Of a DNA stretch of 64,000 nucleotides, positions 20,685 through 35,100 are shown piece after piece. The position numbers were made by a program, and so were the translations under genes. Origin of the DNA: Steinernema hermaphroditum (Eukaryota; Nematoda; Chromadorea; Rhabditida; Steinernematidae); assembly GCA_030435675.1 (NCBI GenBank), contig CM059625.1:620001-684000 (forward strand), written 5' to 3'. Position 1 is the first letter of the stretch. Each line of letters starts with the position of its first letter. Under the pieces are notes generated by a model. The model did not search any database and was not told the DNA's origin. It saw only the letters and a list, made by a program, of their open reading frames with translations.

Positions 20685-22230
20685 ATGAAGGTGACGTTCC
20701 TTCATCCCGATCTGGGCATTGGTGAAGCCATACGTCTTGTTGTTGATGCAGCCATCAACCTTCCACGCCATGGCCATCAGGTGAAGGTGATTACGAATCG
20801 ATATAACAGAAATGACTGCCATCATGAGACTGGTTCGCTAGGTGAAAAAATAGAGACTCGAAAAATATATGCAACCATAATTTAGATGTTTCGTCAGTTT
20901 TTTCTTGGATCCCTCACTCAATATGTGGTAGTATGATGGCCGTGTGCTTATTTGAAAATGATTCTGGCCTCAATTTACGCGTGTTTTGCTTGCAAAGGCG
21001 ATGTCTACTTTATTGATCAGGTATGAACTTTAATAACAGGATAGATAAGTGCGCCCCATAATAGAGATTCAATAATTGGTTCCGAAATACGGTAGATTCA
21101 AACTTGGTTGTCTATTGTTGCAACATATTTTCAGGTCTCAGCGTGTATACCTATTCGTGTATACCTATGGTTCTCCACGGAGCGAGTTTTGTTCTACTGT
21201 CACTGTCCGGATCAGCTGCTCACAAAGCGTGAAACAAATCTAATGTCATTCTATCGGTGATTCCTGGACTGGTTAGAAGAGTGGTCATTGTCAAAAGCCG
21301 ACATCATCTGTGCAGATAGCAAATTCACTGTGAGCATAGCGAGGCAAACGTTAAGCTGCTTAAGGACGGAAGGATAACGGTAGTCTACCCATCTTTGAAC
21401 ACTCTTTGACGAGTGCGAACCTTCGGATCTCAAATGTTTGGAGGGCCAAACCGAAGTTGTCTGTTTGTCAGTAAACCGTTTCGAGCGTAAGAAGAACGTG
21501 AACTTGGCGTTGGAAGCGTACTGTATGCTAATAAGAAGGGCGTTTACATAATTTTTCATTTTTCAGTTCTGCTTAAATCGCGCTTATCAGCTATGGAGTA
21601 CTCAAAAACGTTCCTTGTGATTGCCGGAGGATACGATAAAATAAACATCGAACACAGTGGTACTTCGAAGAATTGAAGAAAAAAGCGAGAGAACTTGATA
21701 TTCCGGACGACCGGATCGCATTTCTTAAGAACCCGTTTAAGTAAACCATTGTGTTCAAACGGGTTTACGGATTCAAGCGGTTTGTAAGGGCTGAGTACAA
21801 CTCAATTCTGACACCCTACTTGTTCAGTTTACTTTGGAACGCTAATATCTTACAGCCAGTACGGTCTTCATATTTTTGTAACATGGTATATTTAGCTGAT
21901 AGTGAGAAAGTCGAACTCTACCGAAGAACCTCAATGGTGCTGTATACACCTTCTAATGAACATTTTGGCATTGTTCCGGTAGAAGCGATGTATATAAAGA
22001 CATATGTAGTAGCGGTAAAGACCGGTGGACCAGTGGAATCTGTAGAAAGCGGCGTTACTGGATTTCTATGTGAATCGACAGCCGAATCTGTCGCCGATGT
22101 AATGCAAAAATGCGTGACGCAGAGAGAGGAAATTGCGGAGATGGGCGTTACTGGACACACCCATGTGAAAAATATATTCGATATAGAAGTTTTTGGCGAA
22201 AAACTGAACAACATCATCTTGTTGGAGTGA
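20685..22230 (+). pseudogene. alg-2: Broken copy of ALG2, GDP-Man:Man1GlcNAc2-PP-dolichol mannosyltransferase
   Basis: ALG2 adds the second and third mannoses to the dolichol-linked N-glycan precursor on the cytosolic face of the ER. Family landmarks appear in order on the plus strand: MKVTFLHPDLGIG at the start, DQ/VSACIPI across an intron (21025-21134), RVLFYCHCPDQLLTKRET, FLDWLEEW, VYPSLN, VNRFERKKNVNLALEA, VIAGGYD, and a C-terminal block with YTPSNEHFGIVPVEAMY and GVTGFLCE ending at 22230. They lie in different frames: TGA at 21258-21260, a shift near 21355, TGA at about 21411, and another shift near 21655. The nucleotide-sugar loop is altered (GIGEAIRLV; ALG2 normally has GIGGAERLV). Neighbouring genes are intact, so general sequencing error is unlikely. 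ALG2 is normally essential, so an intact copy is expected elsewhere. Confidence 0.82.
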
Positions 22231-23445
22231 GCTTTGTTGCATTTGGATTCCGATTTTGTAAATAAGTTTTTGTTGCCGAGCTGATGCACACGAAGGGTAT
22301 TGTATGATACCTAGTTCCTTATACTGAATAATAATTTCTGTTTTTATGTACAGTGTGCAATTAGTCCACGATTGGAAATGTATTCCGTGGAATATGTGCT
22401 GAGAAAACGTTGATTGTCTCACCGTCAGCAGTGCGCTTTCCCACCACTGCAAATTGTACTGTCTTGTGCTGTCTGACGTTGAGGGCTCATCTAACTTCCT
22501 ATGTATTGAGCGGCTGAAGGATCATGTAAATGAAATGGATACCACACCGGTTTTCGACAGTGCTGCTTCCGAAGTATTGCTTGTGCAATTGTCATGTGCC
22601 GTGTAGTTTTTAGGTGATTAGCTTTGCCGATCACACCGGATATTCTTTGGTCTGTCGAGACACATTGCTCATGACATGTGCATGGTTGCTTCTATCGGAA
22701 TGTTATTGGTTTACGCCGAGGTTTGCAATCAAAAGTCAAGAAACACGCATTTGAACAAAAGACTTGTCTGAACTTTTCTTTTTTTTTCATTCACTCTGGC
22801 ATTGCACCTACAGTACAGTGTTCGCGAGGGAAATTTGAAAAGTGCGAGAGGTGCGGGGAATCTTCTAGAACGGGAGGAAAGAGAGATAGCGAGGGGAGCA
22901 GAGGTTGTTGCTGACGTTGTCAACAACGGCCATCGTTCACCACGCACGCACCAGTTAGGCGAGTTTGCAGAGGCAGTGTTGCCAGTTGACACTGACATCG
23001 TCGTGTCGCGAGCCGTTGCCGGAACTTGACAGGATGTATGCTTATTTTGCGTAAAGATTTGAGTGAATCCTTTCTTCCCGGCCGATGGCGATGCTGGAGG
23101 CGTGCTCGTTGCGTCGTTGCTCTTTGTCTGAACGTTCCCTTGCACATAAAAGGTCTCTCTTTAACAGTGGGGTGCACACCGTCTTTTATCTCCGATTTCT
23201 CCATTGCATTTCTCCACTCTTTTTGCCAGCAAGCTAATGTGATGAAATGGGCGATCGCGTGTGCGTTATGAGCAGCAATTTAACGTGAAAGGATGGAGTT
23301 GCGATTTCACGTGGCTGACCTCTGCTTGGTAAAAAAATAGTTACACCTCATGTTGGACTTCCATTACACAATATTTTTTGACGTGCGACTCCTACACTAG
23401 CCCAAATTATGCAAATACACTTCATCAAGATATGACCAAGCTCCA
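22231..23445. other. Intergenic, nothing recognised
   Basis: Includes a more GC-rich patch at about 22800-23150, which is open in several frames on both strands and was not taken as coding. Forms the upstream region of the peroxiredoxin gene. Confidence 0.5.
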
Positions 23446-23453
23446 TTTTTCAG
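23446..23453 (+). promoter_or_regulatory. Probable spliced-leader trans-splice acceptor of the peroxiredoxin gene
   Basis: TTTTTCAG ends 8 nt before the start codon at 23462. A consensus nematode acceptor this close to an ATG, with no matching upstream coding exon, is typical of a trans-spliced 5' end. Confidence 0.55.
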
Positions 23454-23461
23454 AACCGAAA

Positions 23462-24144
23462 ATGTCCAAGGCGTTCATTGGAAAGCCCGCTCCCGAATTC
23501 ACCGCTGACGCCGTCATCGACGGTGACTTCAAGACTGTCTCCCTGAACGATTACAAAGGAAAGTACGTCATCCTGTTCTTCTACCCCCTGGACTTGTAAG
23601 TACTGCATTTAAATCCCACTTCTTAATGCAAGTGCCTTCAGCACTTTTGTCTGCCCTACAGAGATCATTGCTTTCTCCGACCGTTACGCGGAATTCAAGA
23701 AGCTCGATGTTGCCGTCCTCGCTTGCTCTACTGACTCCAAGTTCTCTCATCTGGCCTGGATCAACCAGCCCCGCAAGCACGGCGGTCTCGGCGAGATGAA
23801 CATCCCTGTTCTTGCTGACACCAACCACAAGATCAGCACTGAGTACGGAGTGCTCAAGGAGGACGAAGGAATCGCCTTCCGGTAAAGTTAGGATGTTATT
23901 GCTCTGCCTATGGCACAACTCTTTTAGTGGACTCTTTATCATTGACCCCAACGGAATCCTCCGTCAGATTACCATCAATGACCTCCCTGTGGGACGCTCC
24001 GTCGATGAGACCCTTCGTCTTGTACAGGCCTTCCAGTATACCGACAAGCACGGTGAGGTGTGCCCTGCCGGATGGCAACCCGGCAAAGACACCATCAAGC
24101 CCGGTGTCAAGGAGAGCCAGGAGTACTTCAACAAGCAGAACTAA
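23462..24144 (+). CDS. prdx-2: Typical 2-Cys peroxiredoxin, 196 aa
   Basis: Exons 23462-23595, 23642-23881 and 23928-24144 give 196 codons plus stop, the usual size. The enzyme reduces hydrogen peroxide and organic peroxides using thioredoxin, normally in the cytosol. The peroxidatic cysteine is in FVCPTEI (about residue 49) and the resolving cysteine in EVCPAGW (about residue 170). GGLG and the C-terminal YF (EYFNKQN) are present, the two motifs linked to overoxidation sensitivity in eukaryotic 2-Cys enzymes. The start follows a candidate trans-splice acceptor by 8 nt. GC content is higher than in neighbouring genes, as expected for a highly expressed gene. The symbol follows the single cytosolic 2-Cys enzyme of Caenorhabditis and is by resemblance. 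Confidence 0.96.
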
Positions 24145-24400
24145 ATTGTTTGCAAAAGGCCCTATTTATGGAAACGATTGCTGCGTGTTTTTAGTTATTG
24201 TTTATTGACGGTGGTACTTCGACCGTTAGCATTGCGATAAACATATTTTTCTATAATAGCTTGTGGTTAGCTAACGGAAGGAAATAGTTCGAAACAACAA
24301 TTCAGAACTACACACAGAAATTCTGTGACACGGATGACACTAAACTGCAATGCTATGGAAAGCCACTGAAGAGCGAGACAAAATCGATTGCCGGTACCTA

Positions 24401-24548
24401 TCACTTGGGCGCAAATCACTTGGGCGCACGTTCACTTGGGCGCAACCACTTGGGCGCACGTTCACTTGGGCGCACGTTCACTTGGGCGCACGTTCACTTG
24501 GGCGCACGTTCACTTGGGCGCAACGTTCACTTGGGCGCACGTTCACTT
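24401..24548 (+). repeat. Tandem array, unit CACTTGGGCGCACGTT (9 units)
   Basis: Nine copies of CACTTGGGCGCA with spacers AAAT, CGTT, AC or ACGTT, ending in a partial unit. All frames are open because the unit is about 16 bp and lacks stops; this is not coding. It is the left arm of a larger symmetric block. Confidence 0.95.
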
Positions 24549-24551
24549 CAA

Positions 24552-24795
24552 TAGGCATAGTCTTAAGCCGGAGCCTAAGCCAAGCCGGGGTTTGCCTAAG
24601 CCAAGCCTGGATGTTAGGCCAAGCACAAAAATGAATAAGGGGCTCGCTTCGCTCGCCCGCAACCTCAAATATCTAGGCATAGTCCTAAGCCGGAGCCTAA
24701 GCCAAGCCGGGGTTTGCCTAGGCCAAACCTGGATGCTAGGCTGCACGTAAGATGAATACGTGGCTCGCTTCGCTCGCCCGCAACCTTAAATACAT
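24552..24795 (+). repeat. Two direct copies of a 122-bp unit in the centre of the mirror block
   Basis: Copies 24552-24673 and 24674-24795 both start TAGGCATAGTC and share AAGCCGGAGCCTAAGCCAAG and GGCTCGCTTCGCTCGCCCGC. The second copy differs by small changes. The unit contains the internal inverted pair GGGCTCGC / GCTCGCCC. Confidence 0.9.
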
Positions 24796-24987
24796 ATGCG
24801 CCCAAATGAACGTGCGCCCAAGTGAACGTGCGCCCAAGTGAACGTTGCGCCCAAGTGATCGTGCGCCCAAGTGAACGTGCGCCCAAGTGAACGTGCGCCC
24901 AAGTGATCGTGCGCCCAAGTGAACGTGCGCCCAAGTGAACGTTGCGCCCAAGTGAACGTGCGCCCAAGTGAACGTGCGCCCAAGTGT
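24796..24987 (-). repeat. Tandem array in inverted orientation, unit reverse complement of CACTTGGGCGCACGTT (12 units)
   Basis: Twelve copies of TGCGCCCAAGTG (the first has AAATG) with spacers AACG, AACGT or ATCG. This is the same 16-bp unit as 24401-24548, on the other strand, so the block reads array, two central units, inverted array. Confidence 0.95.
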
Positions 24988-26376
24988 AGTGCTCCGATCG
25001 ATTGCAGGTACAAATAGGCAGAGCGATGTGAACTACGCAACATTCTTCGCGCTAATTTAGATTGGAATTCCGAGTACTTGCAGACAGTATCAAGAAATTT
25101 TCGTACATTTCATGAAATAAGATTTCTTTAAATGAAACAGCTGTTGATGCTAAGAAACCAAACACGTGCATTACAGGGAAAATATCTGAAATATTTTGAC
25201 AAACAGTCGACCTTTAATCGTTGTGCTGTTTACTTAGATAAAGGATCAAATCTCACAAAATTGCCCTTCATCTCTCAACCCCTTACTTCGCCGCAAAACG
25301 GAACAGATCATATTCACGCCGCTGAAATTATTTTGACACATATCGTTTTCCTGTGGTTCCCTCTTGGGATTGAGTTCCCTGTTCCCTAACCCACTGTTGA
25401 ATAACCGTAACCTTACCAGGTTCAGACAAACTACGTGCAGGAGACGATTGTACGGTTTCGGGAAGATAGGTTCCATATTGACTTGTTATCTAACCGTAGC
25501 GGGAGTTTTTTATCCTATTATGAATGTCAGAAATTGCCGAAAAGACACAGTGTGATCTTCTTGTGACGCAGACTGGAAATTCACATCCAGTCCGAAAATG
25601 TCGGGCATTCCGATCGATGACCCGGTTAATATGTGTAATTTTTAACCGTAATTAATAGCTTTTGGAGTTCTTTCGAAGCGAAATAAGAAAAGTTGCACAC
25701 AATTCTTTCCGAATCAAGCAAACTAACGATGTTGATGTTGACAGCGTGATCGCATTCGTGTTCGTGTGACAAAGTGTTAAATTTCTTGAAATTGTCACTA
25801 ATCATAGGATTGTCAGTAACGTTTTTCTTATTGGTGTACTGTCAGATCAGTTAATATGTGCCCATAACCCGTTAAACTATTAACATATTGTGGGCATGTC
25901 ATGCTCCTCCGATGGTGCGAAATGTGACGGGAGTTTCGACGCGGCGAAGTTCCGCAAAGTCGTTGTGGTTGTGCCGCACAATGGTACCACACTCGGCTGT
26001 GACGCCCTGATAGTCACGGTCGCGGCTACGATCGCGTTCTTGAGATGTTCGAACGTGGGAATAGCGGAGACACCGCCGATGATGACTATATGCGGGCGAG
26101 GAGGTGACCTGCACAATTGATTTCACTACTATATGTCGCCTGGTTATATGCGTTGTCTCACGGCGTCGACCTCGTATCTCAGGAGATCACGGACGCATTG
26201 CTGTCCGCCGCTCTGTTGCATTGCCTGCTGATTCATAAATTGTCGATGAATCGATATTCACACTCCTGAAATCCCGTTGTTCTATCGATTGATTGGTATT
26301 ACTCATCGGTTTTGTCCAGTACGTTATCGAGTGTGTGCACATTGTTTTCACGCGCTGTGCCGTGATGCTGAACACG
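24988..26376. other. Intergenic, upstream of aPKC copy 1
   Basis: AT-rich, no recognised gene. The stretch 25890-26120 is less AT-rich and open on both strands, but neither translation is recognisable. Confidence 0.5.
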
Positions 26377-26380
26377 ATGT

Positions 26381-26391
26381 CTTTTCCGCAG
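26381..26391 (+). promoter_or_regulatory. Candidate trans-splice or 5' intron acceptor of aPKC copy 1
   Basis: CTTTTCCGCAG ends 3 nt before the ATG at 26395, the spacing typical of spliced-leader acceptors. If it is used, the upstream in-frame ATGs at 26365 and 26377 are not translated. Confidence 0.4.
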
Positions 26392-26394
26392 AAG

Positions 26395-29120
<2,726 letters not shown>

Positions 29121-32100
29121 ATCATGTTTGTAAATTCTGCTGGCTTTATTTATTATTCATACATTGTACTCGATTTAAGAGAAAGAGTATCAGAATTCAC
29201 TTAATTCACTGTCGGTTCGAGTGCACTCTGACGATAGTAATCTTCCTGTGATAATAATGTAAAGTGCTATATAAGTAAATGGGTTTGCAAGAGACGCATT
29301 ACAGAATACATTAAACATCATTTGCTTTACAATTGATCTCTGCCCACTGTCATGGAGTACCGTTGAAATACGAAATACGTTTTCTACTTCCTCACGTGCG
29401 ACCAGTGCTTAGGACTTCGGAGTTGCAAAGTAGCCATAAATCTAGCTGACCATGTCTGAATCACAAAAACAGAGAACTGTTGGACAATATGATACACGTG
29501 GTTCGGTGTCTTCGTCCCAAATGTGTTGAAGTTCGAAAATGTGTTTATTTAGAGCGACGAAGCTCAAATCTTGGTCAGATGTGAGCTGTGCATCTTGCAT
29601 CTGGTGATATCTTGCATGGTGAATGTCATTTATTCCTGAGTGAATGAGCAGCTTAAATCAAGCTCAAATAGCACACATTTTATATTTATTGGCAGAGCAA
29701 GGCATATTTCCTGATACATAACTTTTATTTACATGAACCATACAGCGATCCATTTCAATTCTCTTTTCCAGCCCCTCAACATAAAAAATATTTCCATTTT
29801 TGCTCTAAAAGCTCTAGAGCACATCAGTGCCCTTTTGTTTATGTTTGCCGCTGCAAAAAGCCATTTTGCTCTATATAACCTGTTTTTATAATGTTCCGGC
29901 TACTTGCGCAGAAAACAATCAACCTGCTTCTGTGCATCGTTCACTTTCCACTACACATTTCGGATTTTTGCAAACATCTGTTGACGATCATTGTGCTGTC
30001 ATCTTGCAAATGTAAATGAATAACATGTAATTGAATATAATGAAGCTGTGTTATATCAGTTTGCAACCACACGTCAAATACGCACGCGTCTTAATACCAG
30101 GAATTACCGGCTGTTAATTTATTTTTCAGCTCACACGATTAAATCCACAACGATCCGCAATTTGGCCAACGTCATCACGACCCAATCATAGCACCGCATC
30201 GCGTGATATTTGATACAATATCGGATATACATAATATTTTCAGAGATGTCAACACGAAATATATGGACTGTGAAGCTGGCTCTAACGCATGGGAAAATTT
30301 AGTTGTAATAAAAGGATTCATGTGTCGTGTTCTCTCGTAGCTTTGGTAGACTTTTCCAAAATCTTGGCTTAGGGAGCTCGGTGCAAAATATTTACTAATA
30401 ACGTAGCATAATGTGCAGAATTAGTTTCAGAATTAATAGTTTAAGCGCAATGATTATTTTATTATTTCAATCATACTAAGGTTTGAAAGTGAACGAAGAA
30501 TAGTCACAATATAACATTCTGTTTTCTGACCGATAACATTCCTTACTCGCTAATTTGAATAATAAGGCTGTAATACCTGTAAGTAGCTGTAATAGCTGTA
30601 AAACCTGTAATTTATTAGGACAACTCTTTTATAAACTACAACTTTCAATTATGGTGATCTTTTTGTCCACTTTGCTAAATAGTTCGCACCGTCCAAACAA
30701 TAAGTTATCGGTGATCTCTGATGCTTTAAATGTAAACAATCGGCAAACACTTTTCTTCCTTCTTCCAAGCGTTCTTCGTGCGTCCAAAATGCAAGGCGGC
30801 GGCGAGTCAAGGTCGCGACGATGAAAATGCAGGAGTTCGCGTCGCCCTTTTGATGCGACGCTTTTTGCTCAAGAGCGGTTGACGCTGAAACAGGAAGTTT
30901 TTTTCGCGATCGATGTGCAGTTTCGATTGCAACACAAACCGATGGGCGCACATCGTCAGAGGCCGAGACAAACAAACGAATTAACACGCTGCAATAGGAG
31001 TTTGTCTTCTGCTTGTCTTATCTGGTGTGAGGATACATAAGCAGATGATAACAAATATCGGCAAAGTTTTGATTGCTGAACATTTCCAGGAAGGCGTGTT
31101 CGATTTGAAAGGGATTCACGATCAAACGGTGATCGCAAATGGAGGAACTGCCGTATGTGCTACACAGAAAGGTTTAATGGGAGGAAAGATGTGTCTCCTC
31201 TCATTGGTTTCGTAAATGGGATGCATAAACCTATAGTGATCAAAGTTCTTCCAGAAACTGGTGTGTTTTGTGTTTTGTCTGGAATGTAACCAGCTATTGG
31301 GCGCACAATGTAAAAATTCACACTTTCAAAATAGCAAAAAACATTCAGGTTTTAATGAACCTTAGCGGATCGGAATTTCTACCATCGTCTGTACTGAGGT
31401 CGCAAATTAACGAATTTGCTTACTCTTATGGAGCTTAACAATCGGATAATGAGTAATAGAGGCTTGCACCTTTCATGACAGAACGCACGGTTGAGATCTT
31501 TGAGCGGTTCCCATCAGGAATTCGAATTTATTAAGAATTGTGTTTTGTTTGTTGAGAGCACTTATTAAAGCTTATTCATAGCACATACGTGACTGTCGAC
31601 ATGTTACGAACTAATCTTCATAAAAATTATATTAAGTGCATAATTATGTACATAAACTCGCACGCACAAAATAATGAACTGAGTTTTATTTTGGAATACC
31701 TTTGAATCTTGAAAAGTGGAAATTTTATGCCGGTTATAGTTTTAATACATGTTGAAGTCAGCTCCACAGAATTCACCACAAAAAAGGCATGATACATACC
31801 ACTATCGATGCGTTGGTTTATATTGTCTCTTATAGTAAGTATATGGGTACGGACTTTACATGGTTCCCTTCTACGAAACGGCGCCATTTCCGAGCCATGT
31901 TTTTCACGCAATGAGATTATCTCACAATGACGTAACTCCATTCCTTGTACTTTCGTGTCCTTGACGTGTCCTAGTCACATGCACACAGACATCATAAACC
32001 TAATTAGTAGAAATTTACATACAGGACGCGGCCCGTTCAGCTACGTCATGTCTTGGTGTTTTTTTTGTGTGGTAAATTAAGGCCGATACATGTTCAAGAC

Positions 32101-35100
32101 TCGTTCTCAAAATACGTCCAGGGAAGAATTATGAATTGCTGCTGATTAACACATTCAAAAGGGACTGAACGTTGGTGAGTGCTTCTACACTTATTACGTT
32201 GAAGATGCTTTCAATAGGACAGACATCAAAGATAAGATTGGCTTTCATCGCTTTCTAAACTATGAGTGTTGGAACATAGTACTAGTGCCTAACGAGCACT
32301 GCGTATCAAAAGGAAATAACCGTACTCGGCAACCGTGCTTAAGATATTATACTAATCTTTCCTACAGGCTAAAATCGGTTTTCCATTCAAATTTCAAGAT
32401 AATCTGACTACGATGCGTAATTTAGTTGGTTGTTGCTGCGATTACAACAGAATGCTCGTATTGATTTGTATTTCTGTAAAAAATTTTCGTCTGTAACACT
32501 GTTAGACCTCAGAACTTGGCGACCTCTGGAGTTTGGCAAGTAACATATGAAGGGCACATCCCGTTTCTGTGATGTGGTGCTTGCCTTTTCCCTGTTGTCA
32601 GAAAGCCAGATTTTTAAAATACAATAAAATATTTAATAAGGTTTCCGATGAGGTGCCAAGTGCATGTTTTTGTCGTTTTTTTCAGGCATTCTAAAGTACT
32701 TACGAAATAATCTCTAGTCTTGACCTGTGTCGCAGAAGTTAAGGACGGCAAGGCGTGGTTAAATTCACAGCGACGTCTTAAAACAAGAAGTCATCTAGCA
32801 TATGCGTGTTTCGTAAAAGGGCAGCTTTTGTTCTGGAGGATAGAAATCCGGACCGACATTATTTTTTATTGATTCATCAGACAGCGCACAGTGTGACAAG
32901 GGCTTATGCTTATTTGTGCATCACACTGCAAGTGGACGAAAACCTAGCAAGCCAAACAAACGAGTAAAATGAACATTAGCCGATCATGCGAACAGGTTGT
33001 ATCAGATTTAGAATGCTGCAGTTTAACAGAAGAACCTACGCATACCATTCACAGTTATTAGCATTAGGCTATTAGGATAAAAAGTCTAAATTTTAAAAGG
33101 TAGCCTACTTGCACGACATCAAATAACATTTCATTTCAAAAAAGCATTATAAGATTAGATTCAGTGTGGCAAACATGCATCCAAACAAAAGAAAAAATGT
33201 CCTTTCTTATCAGTTGTTTGTGTTACGCGTTTACTTCAAACCTATTGGATTTTCTTTAAACGTTTTTGATGCTTGGCAGCATACCAAAGTGGCATTTTCA
33301 TAACTTTCACTTCAGAAGATATATGTACCGTCTATTCTGATACTTACCTTCGTTTGAGTATTAGTGAGTCGGTATTATGAGTTAAAAGGTCTAGTCAAAA
33401 TTATGAATGCAAAAAATGATTCCTCCTTATCAGATTCCGCTTCTCAACCACAATACCGCAAAGTGCATGTCGCGTTTTTCCGCTTCCTTTGAAATGTCTT
33501 TATCTCGACCGGCAATCTGCCGCTTGATCTGGTGTTTGCGCTCTTGTCACAATAACAAATGTGAGACCAAAAACCACTCCAGCTTTCACGCCGGTCTGCG
33601 AAATATCATGAGCATAAGCATGTAAATACTTTGTTTGTGACCTCAAACTTAGCTAGTGATCTAGGACAGCTGCTTCTCATTTCTAAAATATTACGCAGTC
33701 AGTTTCTTGAAACGTTACTTTGTTAACGTAACCAAGAGTGAAAGTGTAAAGTAAATAATTAGAAATCTGCAGATCCAAAAAAGCTTAATATGCAATTATG
33801 AACATTTTAGAAGGTAAGCTAACTGAATCAAGTACAATTTCAGTTAAAAATTGTCAATAGTTTTAAACGTTTTCTTCACACTGGGCACTCTATATGTTCT
33901 CAGGTTATGGATTCTTAGGGCGTTGCATGCGCACCAATCTTGCCACCCGCAATAGGTCTTGCTTTATGGAAAAGCCTAACAATAAAGCAGATATTGTTGT
34001 CCGTTTCAGGCAGTCGCAAACTCGGCGTTTTTAAAATAAGTATATGGATGTTTTAAACGGTTTTTATATTCGGTAGACAGCGGTACAACAAAATCAATAA
34101 CACAGATGCAGATTTTACGCAACACATAATTCGTTGAACAACTATAGCTTGTGGGTAGATACTCACAACCATCGGGTCATTTTAAAATCTTTTCACCTTA
34201 ATCTTTAGATGACTGACCGATTCTTGTCCTGAACGTAATGACAATCATCAAAAGTTACGACCCTTGTTCAATTTTTGATTAAATATATAATCCCAGTAAT
34301 GCCTGTCCAATGAGTAGTGTTTAGAAAGCGATAAATTTTCGGCTGGACGTAGATTTTACGGCCAGCCACGACCTTGACCTTTGAACAACAACGTGTGGCT
34401 TCCGGGTTTCCATTAATGACGTTAATCCATTTTACCGTACCGATCATACATATGTACATCAACAGATCCCCAATTTTCATTTGGGTTCTGAACATAAGAG
34501 TCTTAGAATCGCCGACAGCGATTTCAGGCATTTTGTTTACGTTGAACACTTAATTCGTCATTCGAATGCATTGAATCAGTGCCGATTTTCGGATGATTTC
34601 TGAAACCTTACATTTAATTATAGTTCAGAGAGTCCGACATGTGTTTAGCTATTTCGAGCATTTTGTTTACAAAAAAGGAGGGACGTTCGTCATAGGGATG
34701 ACTCAGGCTAACTGTCCCGAAATTGCAGTCTTTTAACAGCCAATTAGCAAACTATACTTTACATTTCTGAAATCCAAAAGATTTGAACAAACTAAACGCT
34801 GGCCCAGCAGCAGTAGCTTTGTTTTTAGATATCCATTTATTCCGAAAGCACCATGGTTATCAGGTCTAGTCGGTCATTTGAGTTCCACTTACACAAGGTG
34901 ACACCAATAGTTGTACTGTCCTTTTAAAATAGGACGTAGGCAGTACAGACAAGAAGGTATTGTAAACATAGTCGGATCACGTGCCTACTACTGTAGTGTA
35001 CTTGTGGAGGTTACCTGAAGCACTACGAATTGAAAAATCTACCATCGTATGTCAGGAAACTCGTAAAATATAAGAAACCTCTTTATAAATTTTCATTGGT

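Noticed and set aside
24350..25043. ORFs of 70-120 codons reading LGRTFTWAHVHLGA-type repeats on both strands
   Set aside because: Direct translation of the 16-bp tandem arrays, which lack stop codons; open in both orientations and not protein-like.
25880..26126. Overlapping ORFs on both strands upstream of aPKC copy 1
   Set aside because: Both strands open at once, no splice-consistent partner, no recognisable family.
31027..31215. Plus ORF containing EHFQEGVFDLKGIHDQTV
   Set aside because: Reads like protein locally, but only 62 codons with no recognised family or neighbouring exon.
34268..34549. 93-codon minus-strand ORF
   Set aside because: Isolated in AT-rich DNA, no recognisable motif or splice context; left as unproven.
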